Below, in pieces: positions 1 through 9,530 of a stretch of DNA of 36,135 bases; the first letter of the stretch is position 1, and every line of letters begins with the position of its first letter. Origin of the DNA: Chloroflexota bacterium. Its GTDB lineage: Bacteria; Chloroflexota; UBA11872; UBA12225. The position numbers and the translations under genes were made by a program. Location of the stretch: the NCBI GenBank assembly GCA_947446285.1, contig CANFGH010000022.1:1-36135 (forward strand), read 5' to 3'. The notes under the pieces are model-generated. The model made no database searches. It was not told where the DNA came from and saw nothing but the letters and a program-made list of their open reading frames with translations.

Positions 1-510
1 AAGTACGACATCAATCCCGGGAACACGCATGATCTCCTCGATGTTGCTGATCGCAAGTTCGGTCTCAACCATGACACTGAGAAAAATCTCATCGTTTGCG
101 TGGGCGAAATAGTCGGCCTCACCACTGCCGATGAGACCAAGTCGCACGCCGCCTCCAGAACGGATCCCGATTGGCGGGTAGTAGGTTGCCCGGACCGCGG
201 CGCGGGCTTGGTCGGCATCTTGCACATACGGCACGATGACCCCCATCGCACCCATGTCGAGAACACGGTTGATGGTGCCGGGCTCATTTCCCTTGACGCG
301 GACTATCGGAGCGCTGTCGACAGTAAGGTAGCGAGCAAGCGCATCGTTCAGCGTGTGTTCACTCCACTGACCGTGTTGCCAATCAATCCACACGAAGTCG
401 AAACCGAGATGGGCAACATGCTCGGCAAGTGATGGCGAATCGTACACGAGGTTTGGGCCAGTGATTACTTTTCCCGACCGCAGTTTTGTCAGGGCACTGT
501 TCCGACGCAC
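1..510 (-). CDS. HpcH/HpaI-family pyruvate aldolase, partial (C-terminus outside window)
   Basis: The window edge cuts this leftward gene and leaves its first 170 codons. It looks like a class II (metal-dependent) aldolase that cleaves 2-keto-3-deoxy acids to pyruvate and an aldehyde in the cytoplasm. Visible marks are WIDWQHGQW at 41-49 with the catalytic His46, an Arg at 71 in the IVRVKGN stretch, GVIVPYV at 90-96, and VETELAISN at 148-156 with a metal-binding Glu. A GTG start at 510 is chosen because AAGGGG lies a few bases upstream and an in-frame stop lies just before that. RhmA (2-keto-3-deoxy-L-rhamnonate aldolase) belongs to this family, and an L-rhamnonate-dehydratase-like gene lies at 20631-21806, so that role is attractive. 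The exact substrate cannot be read from a partial sequence. The gene is divergent from the aldo/keto reductase at 675. Confidence 0.85.
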   Translation of the reverse strand, partial: MRRNSALTKLRSGKVITGPNLVYDSPSLAEHVAHLGFDFVWIDWQHGQWSEHTLNDALARYLTVDSAPIVRVKGNEPGTINRVLDMGAMGVIVPYVQDADQARAAVRATYYPPIGIRSGGGVRLGLIGSGEADYFAHANDEIFLSVMVETELAISNIEEIMRVPGIDVVL

Positions 511-674
511 GCTTATCCCCTTCGCTACTTGTCAGGCACCGCGCCACTCCCGCACGTCCCAGCCGACCTGTTTCAAGTTCAGGTCATTGTGCCCGACGTG
601 GGCATTCCTCGTTCTGGGTCGGCCATGGATAATCACACCTACAATGGCAACCTGTGGCCAGGAGGGTTCAAATC

Positions 675-1625
675 ATGACCGAGATCATCAGCGATCAAAG
701 GCCCGTTGGGAGTGTTCGGCGCCGGAGACTAGGAAGAACGGGGCTTGAGGTGTCCGAAATCGGCCTTGGTGGCGCCTGGCTTCTCGGGCGAGCTGGTGAG
801 TTGCCAGCCGGGCATGGTGTTGCCACGATCAGACACGCTCTCGATCTCGGAATAACCTTCCTTGACACTGCAGAATGCTACATCGGTGGTCGTTCGGAAG
901 CGCTTTTCGGCGAGGCGCTGGAGGCACATGCCGGCCCGTTTGTGCTTGGCACGAAGTTCGGTCATGTCCCAGCCGATTTTGACTGGTCTCGCGGCGCAGT
1001 TGTTGCGAGTGTTGAGGCAAGCCTCCGCCACCTCCGTCGGTCGAGCGTTGACCTCATCCAGGTCCACACGCCGGCGGAACCCACGATGCACGCAATGTTT
1101 GGGCCGGGAGGAACCGTGGAGGGCCTCCGCGAGGTGCGCGATCGGGGGTGGTGCCGCCACTTCGGGATCAACGGACGGGACCTGACGTTTCTGAGGGAGT
1201 GCGTGGTATCGGACCAATTCGACACCCTTTTGGTTTTTCAGCGGTTCGACCTCTTTGAACAGTCGGCACTCGAACTTTTTTCCGAGGCACATGCCCGAGA
1301 CATGGGCATCATCGTCGGAAGCCCCCTGCGCCTCGGCCTTTTCGGCTCGGCCCGGGATCAACTGGTCGCTCACTTGGATGGCGACGACCGTCGACATCTC
1401 GAAGATTTGGAAACCCTATTGCGAGACTACCCCGGAGGGATCTCAACCGCTGCATTGCGGTTCGCGCTCATGCCCCCCGAGGTGAGCGTCGTCCTTAGTG
1501 GAGCGTCATCCCCTGAGGAGATCGCGAACGTCGTCCAAGCAGTGGAAGTCGGCACACCTACCCTGCCCGCTGACCTGTACAACGCGATCAAACGGTTGGC
1601 CGCAGGGAAGCACCGAACCCTTTAG
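675..1625 (+). CDS. Aldo/keto reductase
   Basis: This 316-residue protein is a (beta/alpha)8 NAD(P)H-dependent oxidoreductase of the aldo/keto reductase superfamily. The expected tetrad is visible: Asp64 and Tyr69 in FLDTAECY, Lys94 in GTKFG, and His131 in LIQVHTP. The N-terminal RRLGRTGLEVSEIGLGG is typical of the family. I chose the ATG at 675 over the in-frame ATG at 654 because AGGAGG lies at 660-665, correctly spaced for 675. The gene starts 164 bp from a divergent HpcH/HpaI aldolase, which suggests a shared regulatory region and a role in reducing or oxidising the aldehyde or sugar handled by that aldolase. Its 3' end overlaps the end of the opposing small ORF at 1622 by four bases. The substrate is unknown. 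Confidence 0.88.
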   Translation: MTEIISDQRPVGSVRRRRLGRTGLEVSEIGLGGAWLLGRAGELPAGHGVATIRHALDLGITFLDTAECYIGGRSEALFGEALEAHAGPFVLGTKFGHVPADFDWSRGAVVASVEASLRHLRRSSVDLIQVHTPAEPTMHAMFGPGGTVEGLREVRDRGWCRHFGINGRDLTFLRECVVSDQFDTLLVFQRFDLFEQSALELFSEAHARDMGIIVGSPLRLGLFGSARDQLVAHLDGDDRRHLEDLETLLRDYPGGISTAALRFALMPPEVSVVLSGASSPEEIANVVQAVEVGTPTLPADLYNAIKRLAAGKHRTL

Positions 1626-1903
1626 TCGTCTCCATGGGGGCGGGACTGTGCTTCGAAGAGACGTGGCAGGACCTGCATCGCGGTCGCGGATGTTCCGCCC
1701 CCAGTCCGCATTGCATTGAAGACCGCGGTGACGGTTGCCAACCCGTCGGAGTCCCTTCGCGCTTCCGCAAGTGCGGATTGCAGGGCTGCCAAGCCTGAGC
1801 GGCACGCTTCGAGCTCACGTTCAATCCGCTCGAGGTCGGCATCCAGCGATACCGACACGTCGTCGTAGAGCCCGAAGTGGTTTGAGTCTGTTGGGAGTGA
1901 CAT
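1622..1903 (-). CDS. Small hypothetical protein, coiled-coil-like
   Basis: A 93-residue leftward frame lies 69 bp beyond the stop of the OppF-like gene and could be the last gene of that operon. Residues 20-50 (DADLERIERELEACRSGLAA and onward) form a heptad-like, charged helix likely to be a coiled coil. I recognise no family. No strong ribosome binding site precedes the ATG, and its last bases overlap the end of the aldo/keto reductase on the other strand. The helix-rich composition and operon position favour a real gene, but it could be spurious. Confidence 0.45.
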   Translation of the reverse strand: MSLPTDSNHFGLYDDVSVSLDADLERIERELEACRSGLAALQSALAEARRDSDGLATVTAVFNAMRTGGGTSATAMQVLPRLFEAQSRPHGDD

Positions 1904-1972
1904 AACGTCATCAGAACGGGCGGGAACCCACTTTGATGCGCCAGATGGAGCCAGGTGATCGCCGGTCTTCTG

Positions 1973-3031
1973 TTACGAGTGGACACCGGTCAGGGACAGT
2001 TGGTCTGACATATGGCAGGCCACGGTATGCCCGGGTGCGATTTCGGTCAGCGGTGGTACGGTCGTCCGGCAAATGTCGGCGGCGTACCGGCATCGTGGAT
2101 GGAAGTGGCACCCGGGTGGCGGGTTCGATGCGTCAGGAACCTCTCCCGCCAGGAAGATGCGGGACCCCCGCCGGGTGGGATCGGGCGTTGGCACGGCTGA
2201 CAGCAGCGCCTCCGTGTACGGGTGCTTCGGCGTAAAGAAGAGATCCTCGGTTGGCGCGCACTCCACGATCCGGCCCACGTACATCACAGCGACGCGAGTG
2301 CTGACATGCTGCACAACCGACAGGTCATGTGCGACGAATATGTAGGTCAAGCCCAGACGTGCCTGCAGGTCTTCGAGAAGGTTGAGGGTCTGTGCCTGGA
2401 TACTCACATCAAGCGCGGAAACCGGTTCGTCGCACACCACGAGTTGAGGCTCGAGAGCGATAGCCCTCGCAATGCCAACCCGTTGACGCTGTCCACCCGA
2501 GAAAGCGTGCGGATAGCGCGCCATGTATTCGGGATGAAGGCCGACCAGCCGTAGCAGTTCAGCGACCCGATCCTGCAATTCGCTGCCCTTGGCAACGCCG
2601 TTCACCATGAGGGGCTCGCCGATGATGTCCAAGAGGGTCATGCGCGGGTTCAGGGAACTGTAGGGATCCTGGAAGATCATTTGCAGGTTGCGACGAACCC
2701 CGCGCACTTGGGTCGCGGACGCTGTGGGAATGTCGAGCCATCCCTGTGTGCGGTCGCGGAAGTGGATCGTGCCTCCCGTTGGCTGATAGGCGCGCATGAC
2801 CAGTCGGCTTGTCGTGGTCTTACCGCATCCCGACTCTCCGACTAGGCCGAGCGTCTCACCCTGACGAACGTTGAATGACACTCCGTCAACCGCGCGGACA
2901 TGCCCGACAATCTTTGACCAGAAGCCTTTCCGGATGGGGAAGTGCTTGACCAAGTCGCGCACCACAAGCAGGTCGCCATCCACGGCGCCGGCAGGAACCG
3001 TGCCGGTCTGGGCCGAAGTATTCGTTGTCAT
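1973..3031 (-). CDS. Oligopeptide/dipeptide-type ABC transporter ATP-binding protein (OppF/DppF-like)
   Basis: The 352-residue protein is the second ATPase of a family-5 ABC importer and powers uptake from the cytoplasmic face of the membrane. It shows a Walker A motif (GESGCGKTT, about 65-73), the ABC signature [14 protein letters not shown], Walker [12 protein letters not shown], and the C-terminal oligopeptide-ABC extension with [15 protein letters not shown], a Cys-rich motif typical of OppD/OppF. I chose the ATG at 3031 because GGAGAGG lies just upstream and the codon overlaps the stop of the OppD-like gene (TGATG), a sign of translational coupling. Members of this class move peptides, but also nickel, glutathione and sugar oligomers, so the cargo is open. 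Confidence 0.93.
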   Translation of the reverse strand: MTTNTSAQTGTVPAGAVDGDLLVVRDLVKHFPIRKGFWSKIVGHVRAVDGVSFNVRQGETLGLVGESGCGKTTTSRLVMRAYQPTGGTIHFRDRTQGWLDIPTASATQVRGVRRNLQMIFQDPYSSLNPRMTLLDIIGEPLMVNGVAKGSELQDRVAELLRLVGLHPEYMARYPHAFSGGQRQRVGIARAIALEPQLVVCDEPVSALDVSIQAQTLNLLEDLQARLGLTYIFVAHDLSVVQHVSTRVAVMYVGRIVECAPTEDLFFTPKHPYTEALLSAVPTPDPTRRGSRIFLAGEVPDASNPPPGCHFHPRCRYAADICRTTVPPLTEIAPGHTVACHMSDQLSLTGVHS

Positions 3032-4083
3032 CAGGCCACCTCTCCGGCACGACTGCATCGGACCCAATGACCTGGGGCGACCTCAACATACTCTGGCTGA
3101 TCACACCGCACGGGTACGTAGTGTCTGCACCGCGTGTGGAACGCGCACCCGACGGGCACACTGAATGGATCCGGGACCATGCCTTCGATGGCTTCTAGCC
3201 GGGCTTGCGCACGCTTCCCCAGCCTGGGCATGCTTCGAAGCAGTGCCTGTGTGTAGGGATGTTGGGGCCGAAGGAACAGGTCGGTAACTGATGCACGTTC
3301 CACCTGCCTCCCCATGTACATCACGACAACCTCGTCCGCGATCTCGGCGATCACTCCAAGGTTGTGGGTGATGAACTGGATCGCCATGCCGGTGGTGTCC
3401 TGCAAACTTCGCACCAAGTCGAGAATGACGGCTTCCGTGGTCACGTCGAGGGCGGTTGTCGGCTCGTCTGCGATAAGGATGCTCGGGTTGCACGCAAGCG
3501 CAATTCCGATCACAGCGCGCTGACGCATGCCACCGGATAGCTGGTGCGGATACCTGCCCAGAACCTCATCTGGCCGAGGAAGGCCAACCTGACGCATGAC
3601 TGTCTCGGCGCGCTCCCTCGCCTGGTCACGGTTCGCGCCTGTATGAAGGCGGATGACTTCAGTGATCTGGTGCCCAATGGTGTGGATTGGGCTCAGGGCT
3701 GACATCGGTTCCTGAAAGATGTATGCGATTTCGTTCCCTCGCACACTCCGGATCACCTTGCCCTTGGGGTCGAGGCCCGCGAGTTCCAAGGTGGATCCGT
3801 CTCCGCGGGTCAGCATCATGCTTCCGCTTACTACCTTCCCCGGACGTGGCACGATGCCAAGGATTGACTGGGCAGTGACGGACTTGCCGCACCCGCTTTC
3901 ACCGACGATCCCAAGCGTCCGCCCGCGGTGCAGTCGGTAACTCACTCCGTCTACCGCGCGGACGGTTCCACCCGGCATCGTGAAGTGGGTGCGGAGGTCG
4001 TTCACGTCAAGCGCGACCGGCGTGTCCATTGCGCGTGGTGCGCTTGTCGTGCCGACGCGAACGGCATCAGTCGAAGTCATCAT
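3031..4083 (-). CDS. Oligopeptide/dipeptide-type ABC transporter ATP-binding protein (OppD/DppD-like)
   Basis: The 350-residue protein is the first ATPase of the importer. Walker A is at about 61-70 ([10 protein letters not shown]), followed by the Q-loop ([14 protein letters not shown]), the signature [12 protein letters not shown], Walker [15 protein letters not shown], and the C-terminal [11 protein letters not shown] motif. The GMRQR form of the signature is the usual one for OppD/DppD, while the GQRQR form in the next gene is usual for OppF/DppF, so the pair is a normal heterodimer. Two adjacent ATGs (4083 and 4080) are possible starts, preceded by AGGAAG at a slightly long distance. The gene lies 73 bp after the OppC-like gene and overlaps the OppF-like gene by one base. 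Confidence 0.93.
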   Translation of the reverse strand: MMTSTDAVRVGTTSAPRAMDTPVALDVNDLRTHFTMPGGTVRAVDGVSYRLHRGRTLGIVGESGCGKSVTAQSILGIVPRPGKVVSGSMMLTRGDGSTLELAGLDPKGKVIRSVRGNEIAYIFQEPMSALSPIHTIGHQITEVIRLHTGANRDQARERAETVMRQVGLPRPDEVLGRYPHQLSGGMRQRAVIGIALACNPSILIADEPTTALDVTTEAVILDLVRSLQDTTGMAIQFITHNLGVIAEIADEVVVMYMGRQVERASVTDLFLRPQHPYTQALLRSMPRLGKRAQARLEAIEGMVPDPFSVPVGCAFHTRCRHYVPVRCDQPEYVEVAPGHWVRCSRAGEVA

Positions 4084-4156
4084 TTGGCGTTCGCTTCCTG
4101 CTCACGAAGGACCGGATGCGGGAGGTCGATGGCAATTCGCGGAGTTTTGCGCACGA

Positions 4157-5347
4157 TCATCGACCATACGGGTCGGCGGCATCGCGCAACCCATCACCGA
4201 CAAAACTGAACGCGAGGACGATCAGGATCACCGCGGCACCTGGGATCAGAAGCCACGGGAACAGGGCGACGGTCTGGATGTTCTGGGCTTCCTGAAGCAG
4301 GACCCCCCAACTGATGACCGGAGAACGCAGACCCAAGCCAAGGAAACTCAGGCTGGTCTCGGACATGATCATGCCGGGCACGGCTAGGGTGATGCTGGCA
4401 ATGATGTGGCTTGCAAAGCTCGGCACCATGTGCCTGAAAATGATCCGGCTTTCCGAACAGTTGGTCAGTCGCGCGGCGAGGACGAAGTCTTCTTCCCGCA
4501 GGGCAAGGAACCGACCACGCACGACCCGTGCAAGACCGGTCCAGCCGAGCAGCGAGAGGATGATCGTGATCCCGAAGTAGACATATTCCGGTGGCCACTT
4601 CGGAGGCATTGCCGCGCCCAAGGCCATCCACACCGGAATGGTTGGCAGCGACCTGATGAACTCGATGATGCGCTGGATTACGGCGTCAAGCCACCCGCCG
4701 TAGTAGCCGGAGACGCCACCAAGCAGGATGCCGAAGACGAGGCTTAGGAGCACGCCAACCAACCCGATTGAAAGCGAAATGCGCGCTCCGTAGACAATTC
4801 GCGAGAACATGTCTCTTCCGAGGCGGTCAGTCCCGAGCAGGAAGAACGGAGTGTTCGCTGGAGCGTCAGGTGCGAGCCCCATGAGATGGACATCCGATTC
4901 CCAGATACCCCAGAACTTGTACTTCTCCCCTTTGACGAAGAAATTCACCGGAAACCGCTTGGTCGGGTCAGGAACGTAGGTAATCCGCAGGGTATTAGTG
5001 TCGCGGGAGCTCTTCATGCCAAGGACGAACGGCCGAAGTGAAAAACCACCGTCCTTATCCTGAAAACTGATCGGTTGTGGTGGCGCATACCGGTACAGGT
5101 TGGAGACCTTGTTAGGGTCGAGTGGTGCGATAACTTCGGCAAAAAGGGCCACGACATAGAAGAAGATCACCACAACGGTGCAAATCATCGCGAGTTTGTG
5201 GCGACGAAAGCGCCAGAACATCAGTTTCCACTGGGATGCCACCAACACCTTGCTGTCCTGGGTTCGAGGAGTTGCAATAGGCAGAGGGGCGCGTGGGTCC
5301 GGCAGTGCCGAGGCCGGAGGAGGCCTTGAGGAGGTGGTCGATGTCAC
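4157..5347 (-). CDS. ABC transporter permease (OppC/DppC-like) with long extracytoplasmic insertion
   Basis: This 396-residue inner-membrane permease has the N-terminal OppC_N helix (about 52-72) and a C-terminal BPD_transp_1 domain. The EAA loop that contacts the ATPase is visible as EDFVLAARLTNCSESRIIFR, and the C-terminus GDGLRDAADPYGR is classic OppC. About 100 residues (roughly 73-170) lie between TM1 and the conserved LGTDRLGRDMFSR motif at 171-183, far more than in Escherichia coli DppC or OppC. This insertion carries FWGIWESDVHLMG at 145-157, a pattern shared with the second OppC in this window. The GTG start at 5347 has AGGAA upstream and lies nine bases after the OppB-like stop, so the two are probably coupled. 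Confidence 0.92.
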   Translation of the reverse strand: MTSTTSSRPPPASALPDPRAPLPIATPRTQDSKVLVASQWKLMFWRFRRHKLAMICTVVVIFFYVVALFAEVIAPLDPNKVSNLYRYAPPQPISFQDKDGGFSLRPFVLGMKSSRDTNTLRITYVPDPTKRFPVNFFVKGEKYKFWGIWESDVHLMGLAPDAPANTPFFLLGTDRLGRDMFSRIVYGARISLSIGLVGVLLSLVFGILLGGVSGYYGGWLDAVIQRIIEFIRSLPTIPVWMALGAAMPPKWPPEYVYFGITIILSLLGWTGLARVVRGRFLALREEDFVLAARLTNCSESRIIFRHMVPSFASHIIASITLAVPGMIMSETSLSFLGLGLRSPVISWGVLLQEAQNIQTVALFPWLLIPGAAVILIVLAFSFVGDGLRDAADPYGR

Positions 5348-5356
5348 CGATCGTTC

Positions 5357-6346
5357 CTACTCGTCCAGGCGGATGCGAGGATCTATCCACGCAAGCAAAA
5401 GGTCAGACATGAGTGTGCCGAAAATAGTCAAACTTCCGAGAAGAAGGATGAACGCACCGGCCAGATACATGTCCTGCGACTGGAGGGCTCGCAGAAGCAG
5501 CGGACCCGCGGTTGGCAGGCTCAAGGTCACGGAAATGATCGTGCCACCGTTCACCAATCCCGGCAAGGCCCATCCAAGTGTGGAGATGAACGGATTCAAC
5601 GCTACCTGAACTGGGTACTCGTAGGTGAGTACCGTCTCGTCCAGGCCCCGGGCACGGGCCGCGGTGACGTACGGCTTGTGGAGTTCGTCGAGGACATTTG
5701 CCCGCATTGTCCGGATGAGACCGGCGGAACCTTCCATCCCAAGAATGGCCATCGGTATCCACAGGTGCGACAGGAGATCTAGCACGCGTCCGAATGACCA
5801 TGGAGCGTTCTTGTAGCCATCTGAGAAAAGGCCACCGACATCCGCACCGAAATAGGAGAATGAGACCCACATCACCACGAGCGCGAGCATGAACCCGGGG
5901 ACCCCAAGGCCGATGAACCCGATCGTCGTGAACACGTAGTCAAGCAGGCTGTACTGGTTCGTGGCCGAATAGATCCCAATGGGGATTGCGAGCAACCACG
6001 TGAAGACCAATGTGGAAAGCGTGAGGGCGATGGTCAGTCCCATTCGCTCCCATATCAGGGACGCGACAGGTTGACGCCATTCCAGGCTCAGGCCGAAGTC
6101 GCCCCGGAGGACGATGCCACCGATCCATTTGAGGTACTGGATGTACATCGGCTGATCGAGGCCATAGGCCTCTCGGAGCAATACCAACGTGTCACCGCTG
6201 ACCTGTTCGCCCATTGATGCCAGCGTTGCGGCATAGGTTGACAAGAAGTCCCCTGGCGGCAACTGGATCAACACGAACGACAGCAGGGAAATCACGAACA
6301 GCGTGGGAATGGAGAGCAGGAGACGCTTCAGCGTGTACGCAAGCAT
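5357..6346 (-). CDS. ABC transporter permease (OppB/DppB-like)
   Basis: This 329-residue inner-membrane permease pairs with the OppC-like protein downstream. It begins with the typical MLAYTLKRLLLSIPTLFVIS helix and contains the periplasmic IQLPPGDF stretch (the usual form is PGDP), a BPD_transp_1 domain with six predicted helices, an EAA-type loop (LHKPYVTAARARGLDE), and the C-terminal LLLAWIDPRIRLDE common in OppB/DppB. Length is normal for the family. It lies 118 bp after the binding-protein gene, the one sizeable gap in this operon, and that gap holds a long stem-loop (6401-6440). Confidence 0.92.
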   Translation of the reverse strand: MLAYTLKRLLLSIPTLFVISLLSFVLIQLPPGDFLSTYAATLASMGEQVSGDTLVLLREAYGLDQPMYIQYLKWIGGIVLRGDFGLSLEWRQPVASLIWERMGLTIALTLSTLVFTWLLAIPIGIYSATNQYSLLDYVFTTIGFIGLGVPGFMLALVVMWVSFSYFGADVGGLFSDGYKNAPWSFGRVLDLLSHLWIPMAILGMEGSAGLIRTMRANVLDELHKPYVTAARARGLDETVLTYEYPVQVALNPFISTLGWALPGLVNGGTIISVTLSLPTAGPLLLRALQSQDMYLAGAFILLLGSLTIFGTLMSDLLLAWIDPRIRLDE

Positions 6347-6400
6347 TGAAGCCTCGCGACGGCGGGGGTTTCACCGGGGAACACGATTTCGACATGATTG

Positions 6401-6440
6401 AATGGACGGTGCCTGACGATCATGTCAGCCACCGCCCATT
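6401..6440 (-). promoter_or_regulatory. Intercistronic stem-loop between binding-protein and permease genes
   Basis: Arms at 6401-6417 and 6424-6440 pair over 17 bp with two mismatches around a six-base loop (GATCAT). It lies 24 nt past the binding-protein stop and 54 nt before the permease start. No T-run follows it on the leftward strand, so it is more likely an mRNA stabiliser or processing site, or a leaky attenuator, than a full terminator. Such an element would give more binding protein than permease. Confidence 0.6.
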
Positions 6441-6464
6441 TACCCAGAACTTGATTACGTTGGG

Positions 6465-8522
6465 TTAGGCACGCCCGAGGTAGAACTGCTGTGGGCTGAT
6501 GAGGCCGTAGTCGCGGAGGGTGTCATCCGCAATGTAGCCCGCGATGGTGTTTCCGAAGGCGTTTGAGGCGACCTGCGGGGCGACGATTTCGCCGACCACA
6601 CCGATGACCATCGGCGCTGCCTTGTGAACACCAAGGAGATCCTGGAACAGGGCGTTTCGACGGGCTTCGTCCGGCTCAACCTGAACCCGATCCCAAAGGT
6701 CCCAGATCTTCCTGATTGGGTGGTCTGCAGGTGGTTCTTCCTGCTTGTACGGGGCTTTGGCGTACCAATTGCCGTACGTTGGTGCCCACGGTCCGTCCTG
6801 GATGGTGCCGAGCCATCGGCCTGGATCAGCCTTGACCACGGAAGAGCGGTCGAAGCCCCAGTTACCGATTTCGATCTCACCGGTTCGGCAATGTTCCTCG
6901 TAGAGGGACCGCTCGACGGCCTTCATCGTTGCCCGGATGCCGATAGCTTCCCAATAGCCCTTGACCAACTCATGCTGGTCATTCTCAGGTGATCCGGTGG
7001 GCGAGATGTGCTCAACGACGACTTCAAGCGCCTTGCCGTCCGGACGCTTGCGGATTCCATCCGAGCCTTTGGCGAGGCCAAGCTTGTCGAGCAGGTCGTT
7101 GGCCTTCTTGGGATCGTATTCGGCCCACATTTTCACCAGGTCGGCATCGAACTCGGGAGAACCCGTCACCGGACTGGCTTGGCGTCCGACCCCAAGGCCG
7201 TTGTAGACGATCTCGGCGATTTCATCCCGGTTGATCGAAATGTTCATTGCCTGGCGGAACTCGGGAGTGGCGAACAGTTTCGCCAAGACCGGATCGGGGC
7301 AATTCTGGTTCGGGAAGTACGCCTGCGTGCTGGCTGAGCGCCAGTTGAGGACACGGTACTTGCCCTTTGCCTCGTTCTCCTTCAGGAAGACATACGAACC
7401 TGCAGACATGTGACGCATCTGCATGTCAATCTTGCCCTGTGCCACCCAAAGGTTGACCACATCGAGGCTTTCGAAGAACGCGTGCTCGATCTTGTCAATG
7501 TACGGAAGCTGGTTGCCCTCGGTGTCGACCTGCCAGTAGAACGGATTCCGTTCCAAGACGCACGGGTCGGCCGGCGCAGGAATGGTCACTTTCCACGGCA
7601 AGAGTGTCGGAAGTTCCGGGTTCTTGAACCAGAAAGCAATCGCGCCTTCCATGTTTCCCGCATCGCCCCACAGCGCCTGCCATGCCGGAAGGTTCTTCTC
7701 GGTCGCGATCTTTGCGAGTTCGTCGACGCTGGCGTACTTCGGATGGAACTTCTTGAGGTAATGCGATGGGGCGAGGAATGCGGGCGGGTTGGGGAACCCA
7801 CCGGTCTTCGCGATCGCAATAGGAAGGAGCGGGTTCGGGGCGGCGTAGGTCACCTTGAACGTCGTCGCGTCAACCGCAACGATGGTCGCGATCTTGAACT
7901 CCGCGCCCACCTTTTGCCGGATTAGCGGATCTGCGTTCGGCCGGATGTCCTTGTTCTGGTTTATGTCCTGGTACCAGAACATCACATCATCGGTCGTGAC
8001 CGGTGCGCCGTCAGACCACTTCAGGCCCTGTCGCAGCGTGAAGACGTACTCCGACGCATCGGCGTTCTGTTCCCACTTCTCAACCAAGTTGGCAACAAGG
8101 CCGATGGTCTTGGTGTCGGGAGCATCCCAGTCGATCAGCATTTCTTCGACCAACTTGGATGGTCCGACCCGGTCGGACGGGCCCCGGTACGCCCGGTGCC
8201 AGGTGCCACCGTACTTGCCAACCGCCTCCAGCGGCTTGATCACCCGTGGATTAGACGGTACCCGTTGATCAACAGGAGGAAGTTTGCCGGCCTTGACCAT
8301 GTCGGCAAGCATAGGAGCTTCCTTGAAGGCTCCCTGGAAGGCGCCGGCTACTGGGGAGGACAGGCTTCCACCCGGTGCATCCGACGAAGCAAACGCCGTA
8401 GCGCTCGCCTGAACGGAGGCTGCGCTTGTGGCTGCTGCCACTCCAAACGCAAGCTTCCGGAGGAAGTCACGGCGACGACCGCCCTTCACAGCGTCTGCAA
8501 ACCCTGACCCATTTACGAGCAT
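6465..8522 (-). CDS. Extracellular solute-binding protein, family 5 (Tat-exported)
   Basis: This 685-residue protein is the ligand receptor of the ABC importer encoded downstream. Residues 16-24 (RRRDFLRKL) followed by a hydrophobic alanine-rich stretch and an alanine-rich cleavage region near 40-46 form a twin-arginine (Tat) signal, so it is probably exported folded. The body has family-5 (SBP_bac_5) features: NLVEKWEQNADASEYVFTLR, the GLKWSDGAPVTTDDVMFWY block, and FRQAMNISINRDEI. It is longer than typical DppA or OppA (about 520-540), which is common for SBPs paired with the insertion-bearing OppC type. The ATG at 8522 is chosen over upstream starts because GGAGGGG lies just before it and it puts the Tat motif near the N-terminus. 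The ligand is unknown: peptide, oligosaccharide or another solute. Confidence 0.9.
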   Translation of the reverse strand: MLVNGSGFADAVKGGRRRDFLRKLAFGVAAATSAASVQASATAFASSDAPGGSLSSPVAGAFQGAFKEAPMLADMVKAGKLPPVDQRVPSNPRVIKPLEAVGKYGGTWHRAYRGPSDRVGPSKLVEEMLIDWDAPDTKTIGLVANLVEKWEQNADASEYVFTLRQGLKWSDGAPVTTDDVMFWYQDINQNKDIRPNADPLIRQKVGAEFKIATIVAVDATTFKVTYAAPNPLLPIAIAKTGGFPNPPAFLAPSHYLKKFHPKYASVDELAKIATEKNLPAWQALWGDAGNMEGAIAFWFKNPELPTLLPWKVTIPAPADPCVLERNPFYWQVDTEGNQLPYIDKIEHAFFESLDVVNLWVAQGKIDMQMRHMSAGSYVFLKENEAKGKYRVLNWRSASTQAYFPNQNCPDPVLAKLFATPEFRQAMNISINRDEIAEIVYNGLGVGRQASPVTGSPEFDADLVKMWAEYDPKKANDLLDKLGLAKGSDGIRKRPDGKALEVVVEHISPTGSPENDQHELVKGYWEAIGIRATMKAVERSLYEEHCRTGEIEIGNWGFDRSSVVKADPGRWLGTIQDGPWAPTYGNWYAKAPYKQEEPPADHPIRKIWDLWDRVQVEPDEARRNALFQDLLGVHKAAPMVIGVVGEIVAPQVASNAFGNTIAGYIADDTLRDYGLISPQQFYLGRA

Positions 8523-8569
8523 CGCAACCCCTCCCAAACAATGAGTGCGTCTCCGCACACAGATCACAA

Positions 8570-8595
8570 TTGAGTCTCGAGTTGGTTTCAACTCA
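8570..8595. promoter_or_regulatory. Inverted repeats upstream of the ABC operon (candidate operator)
   Basis: The interval between the leftward SBP gene (start 8522) and the rightward gene at 8722 contains TTGAGT at 8570-8575 and ACTCAA at 8590-8595. Overlapping these is a perfect GAGTTG-GTTT-CAACTC palindrome at 8579-8594. The position about 50 bp upstream of the SBP start suits an operator or promoter-proximal element. Read leftward, TTGAGT could also act as a -35 element, but the -10 is poor. Only the symmetry is direct observation. Confidence 0.3.
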
Positions 8596-8721
8596 AAATC
8601 TCAGGTTACCAAGGAAGATACCGATTTGCAACGTCGCTCGCAAATCTCCAGCCGTTCCGTGGTTTCTCAGCCGGACAACGGTCGGACCGAAGAGCGCCCT
8701 TCCCTCCCGTACACTCGGCAG

Positions 8722-9303
8722 ATGCCAGATCGAACACTGCCTTCCGTCAACGACGCCCCGCGCCTGTCATTTACGGGCTTCATTGCGTGGCGCGATCTTG
8801 TCAACCATGTGTCCCTTTTGTATCCGCGCGAATGGCATGCAACCGACGGGGTTCCGGCCCAATTGACCCCTCCGCCCTTCGCACCGCACCGTGCGGTCGT
8901 ATCCGTGGAGGCGCGTCGCTTACCGACGAACGTCGAGCCGGACGATGCCATCATCCTGCAGGAGGGCCTTGAGGCAGGCGTCAGGTCCATTCCTTCTGCC
9001 CATATCGAGCGATCAATCGGTGACTCGGTCGGAGCGATGGTTGACCTGGAGCTCGAGCACTCGTATGTCGCCGATCCTGTCGGGGACAGCGCGGGCTTGA
9101 AGTGGAAACGGTGGCTTCGTGTGATGTATCTGAAGGACATTCAATTCACGATATCCGCGGAGGCCGAGGACAACGGCGACTTCGAATATTGGCGTCCCGC
9201 ATTCCTGTCCATCATGCGGACAGCCCAGTTTGCGGATTGGGCGGCCCAAGCGACTGGTCGATCATGGGAGGCGGAATTGAGCCAGGATCAGGAACTGGGG
9301 TAG
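8722..9303 (+). CDS. Hypothetical protein, possible PsbP/DUF1795-like fold
   Basis: This 193-residue protein has no signal peptide or membrane helix. It begins with RLSFTGFIAWRDLVNHVSLL followed by YPREW, then alternating strand-like segments (RAVVSVEARRL, KRWLRVMYLKDIQFTISAEA) and ends in helices. An aromatic 'yPxxW' near the N-terminus, strands with basic residues and a late helix containing 'FLSIMRTAQF' resemble the PsbP-like/DUF1795 group, whose members begin 'y.s...gfs..yP.gW' and end in '...i..S....'. This is a pattern-level guess. I chose the ATG at 8722 over 8545 because the codons before it are low-complexity and unlike a conserved protein. It is divergent from the ABC operon and convergent with the acyl-CoA ligase. 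Confidence 0.6.
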   Translation: MPDRTLPSVNDAPRLSFTGFIAWRDLVNHVSLLYPREWHATDGVPAQLTPPPFAPHRAVVSVEARRLPTNVEPDDAIILQEGLEAGVRSIPSAHIERSIGDSVGAMVDLELEHSYVADPVGDSAGLKWKRWLRVMYLKDIQFTISAEAEDNGDFEYWRPAFLSIMRTAQFADWAAQATGRSWEAELSQDQELG

Positions 9304-9530
9304 CGCCACCGGGTCCTCACTCACCGATTGCGTGACATAACGCAGGGAGCGATACGTGTGGCGCCGGCGGATGAGCACCTTGAGGGCCGTCTGACCAACC
9401 GCGTCTCGAGGTATTTCGTGCGCGTTGGGTGCGTGACGGGTCGGCGCCAGTTCGACCGTCCCCACCCGGGCATTTTGGTTACCGGGCTCCTCCCCGGTGT
9501 GAGGCGTGGTTCCAGGATGGTGGGCCTTGC

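Noticed and set aside
100-432. Rightward open frame of 110 codons at the left edge
   Set aside because: It lies antisense to the HpcH/HpaI aldolase, which has clear family motifs in the leftward frame.
9481-9498. ACCGGG/CCCGGT hairpin between convergent genes as a terminator
   Set aside because: The six-pair stem has no T-run on either strand and is no better than expected in GC-rich DNA.
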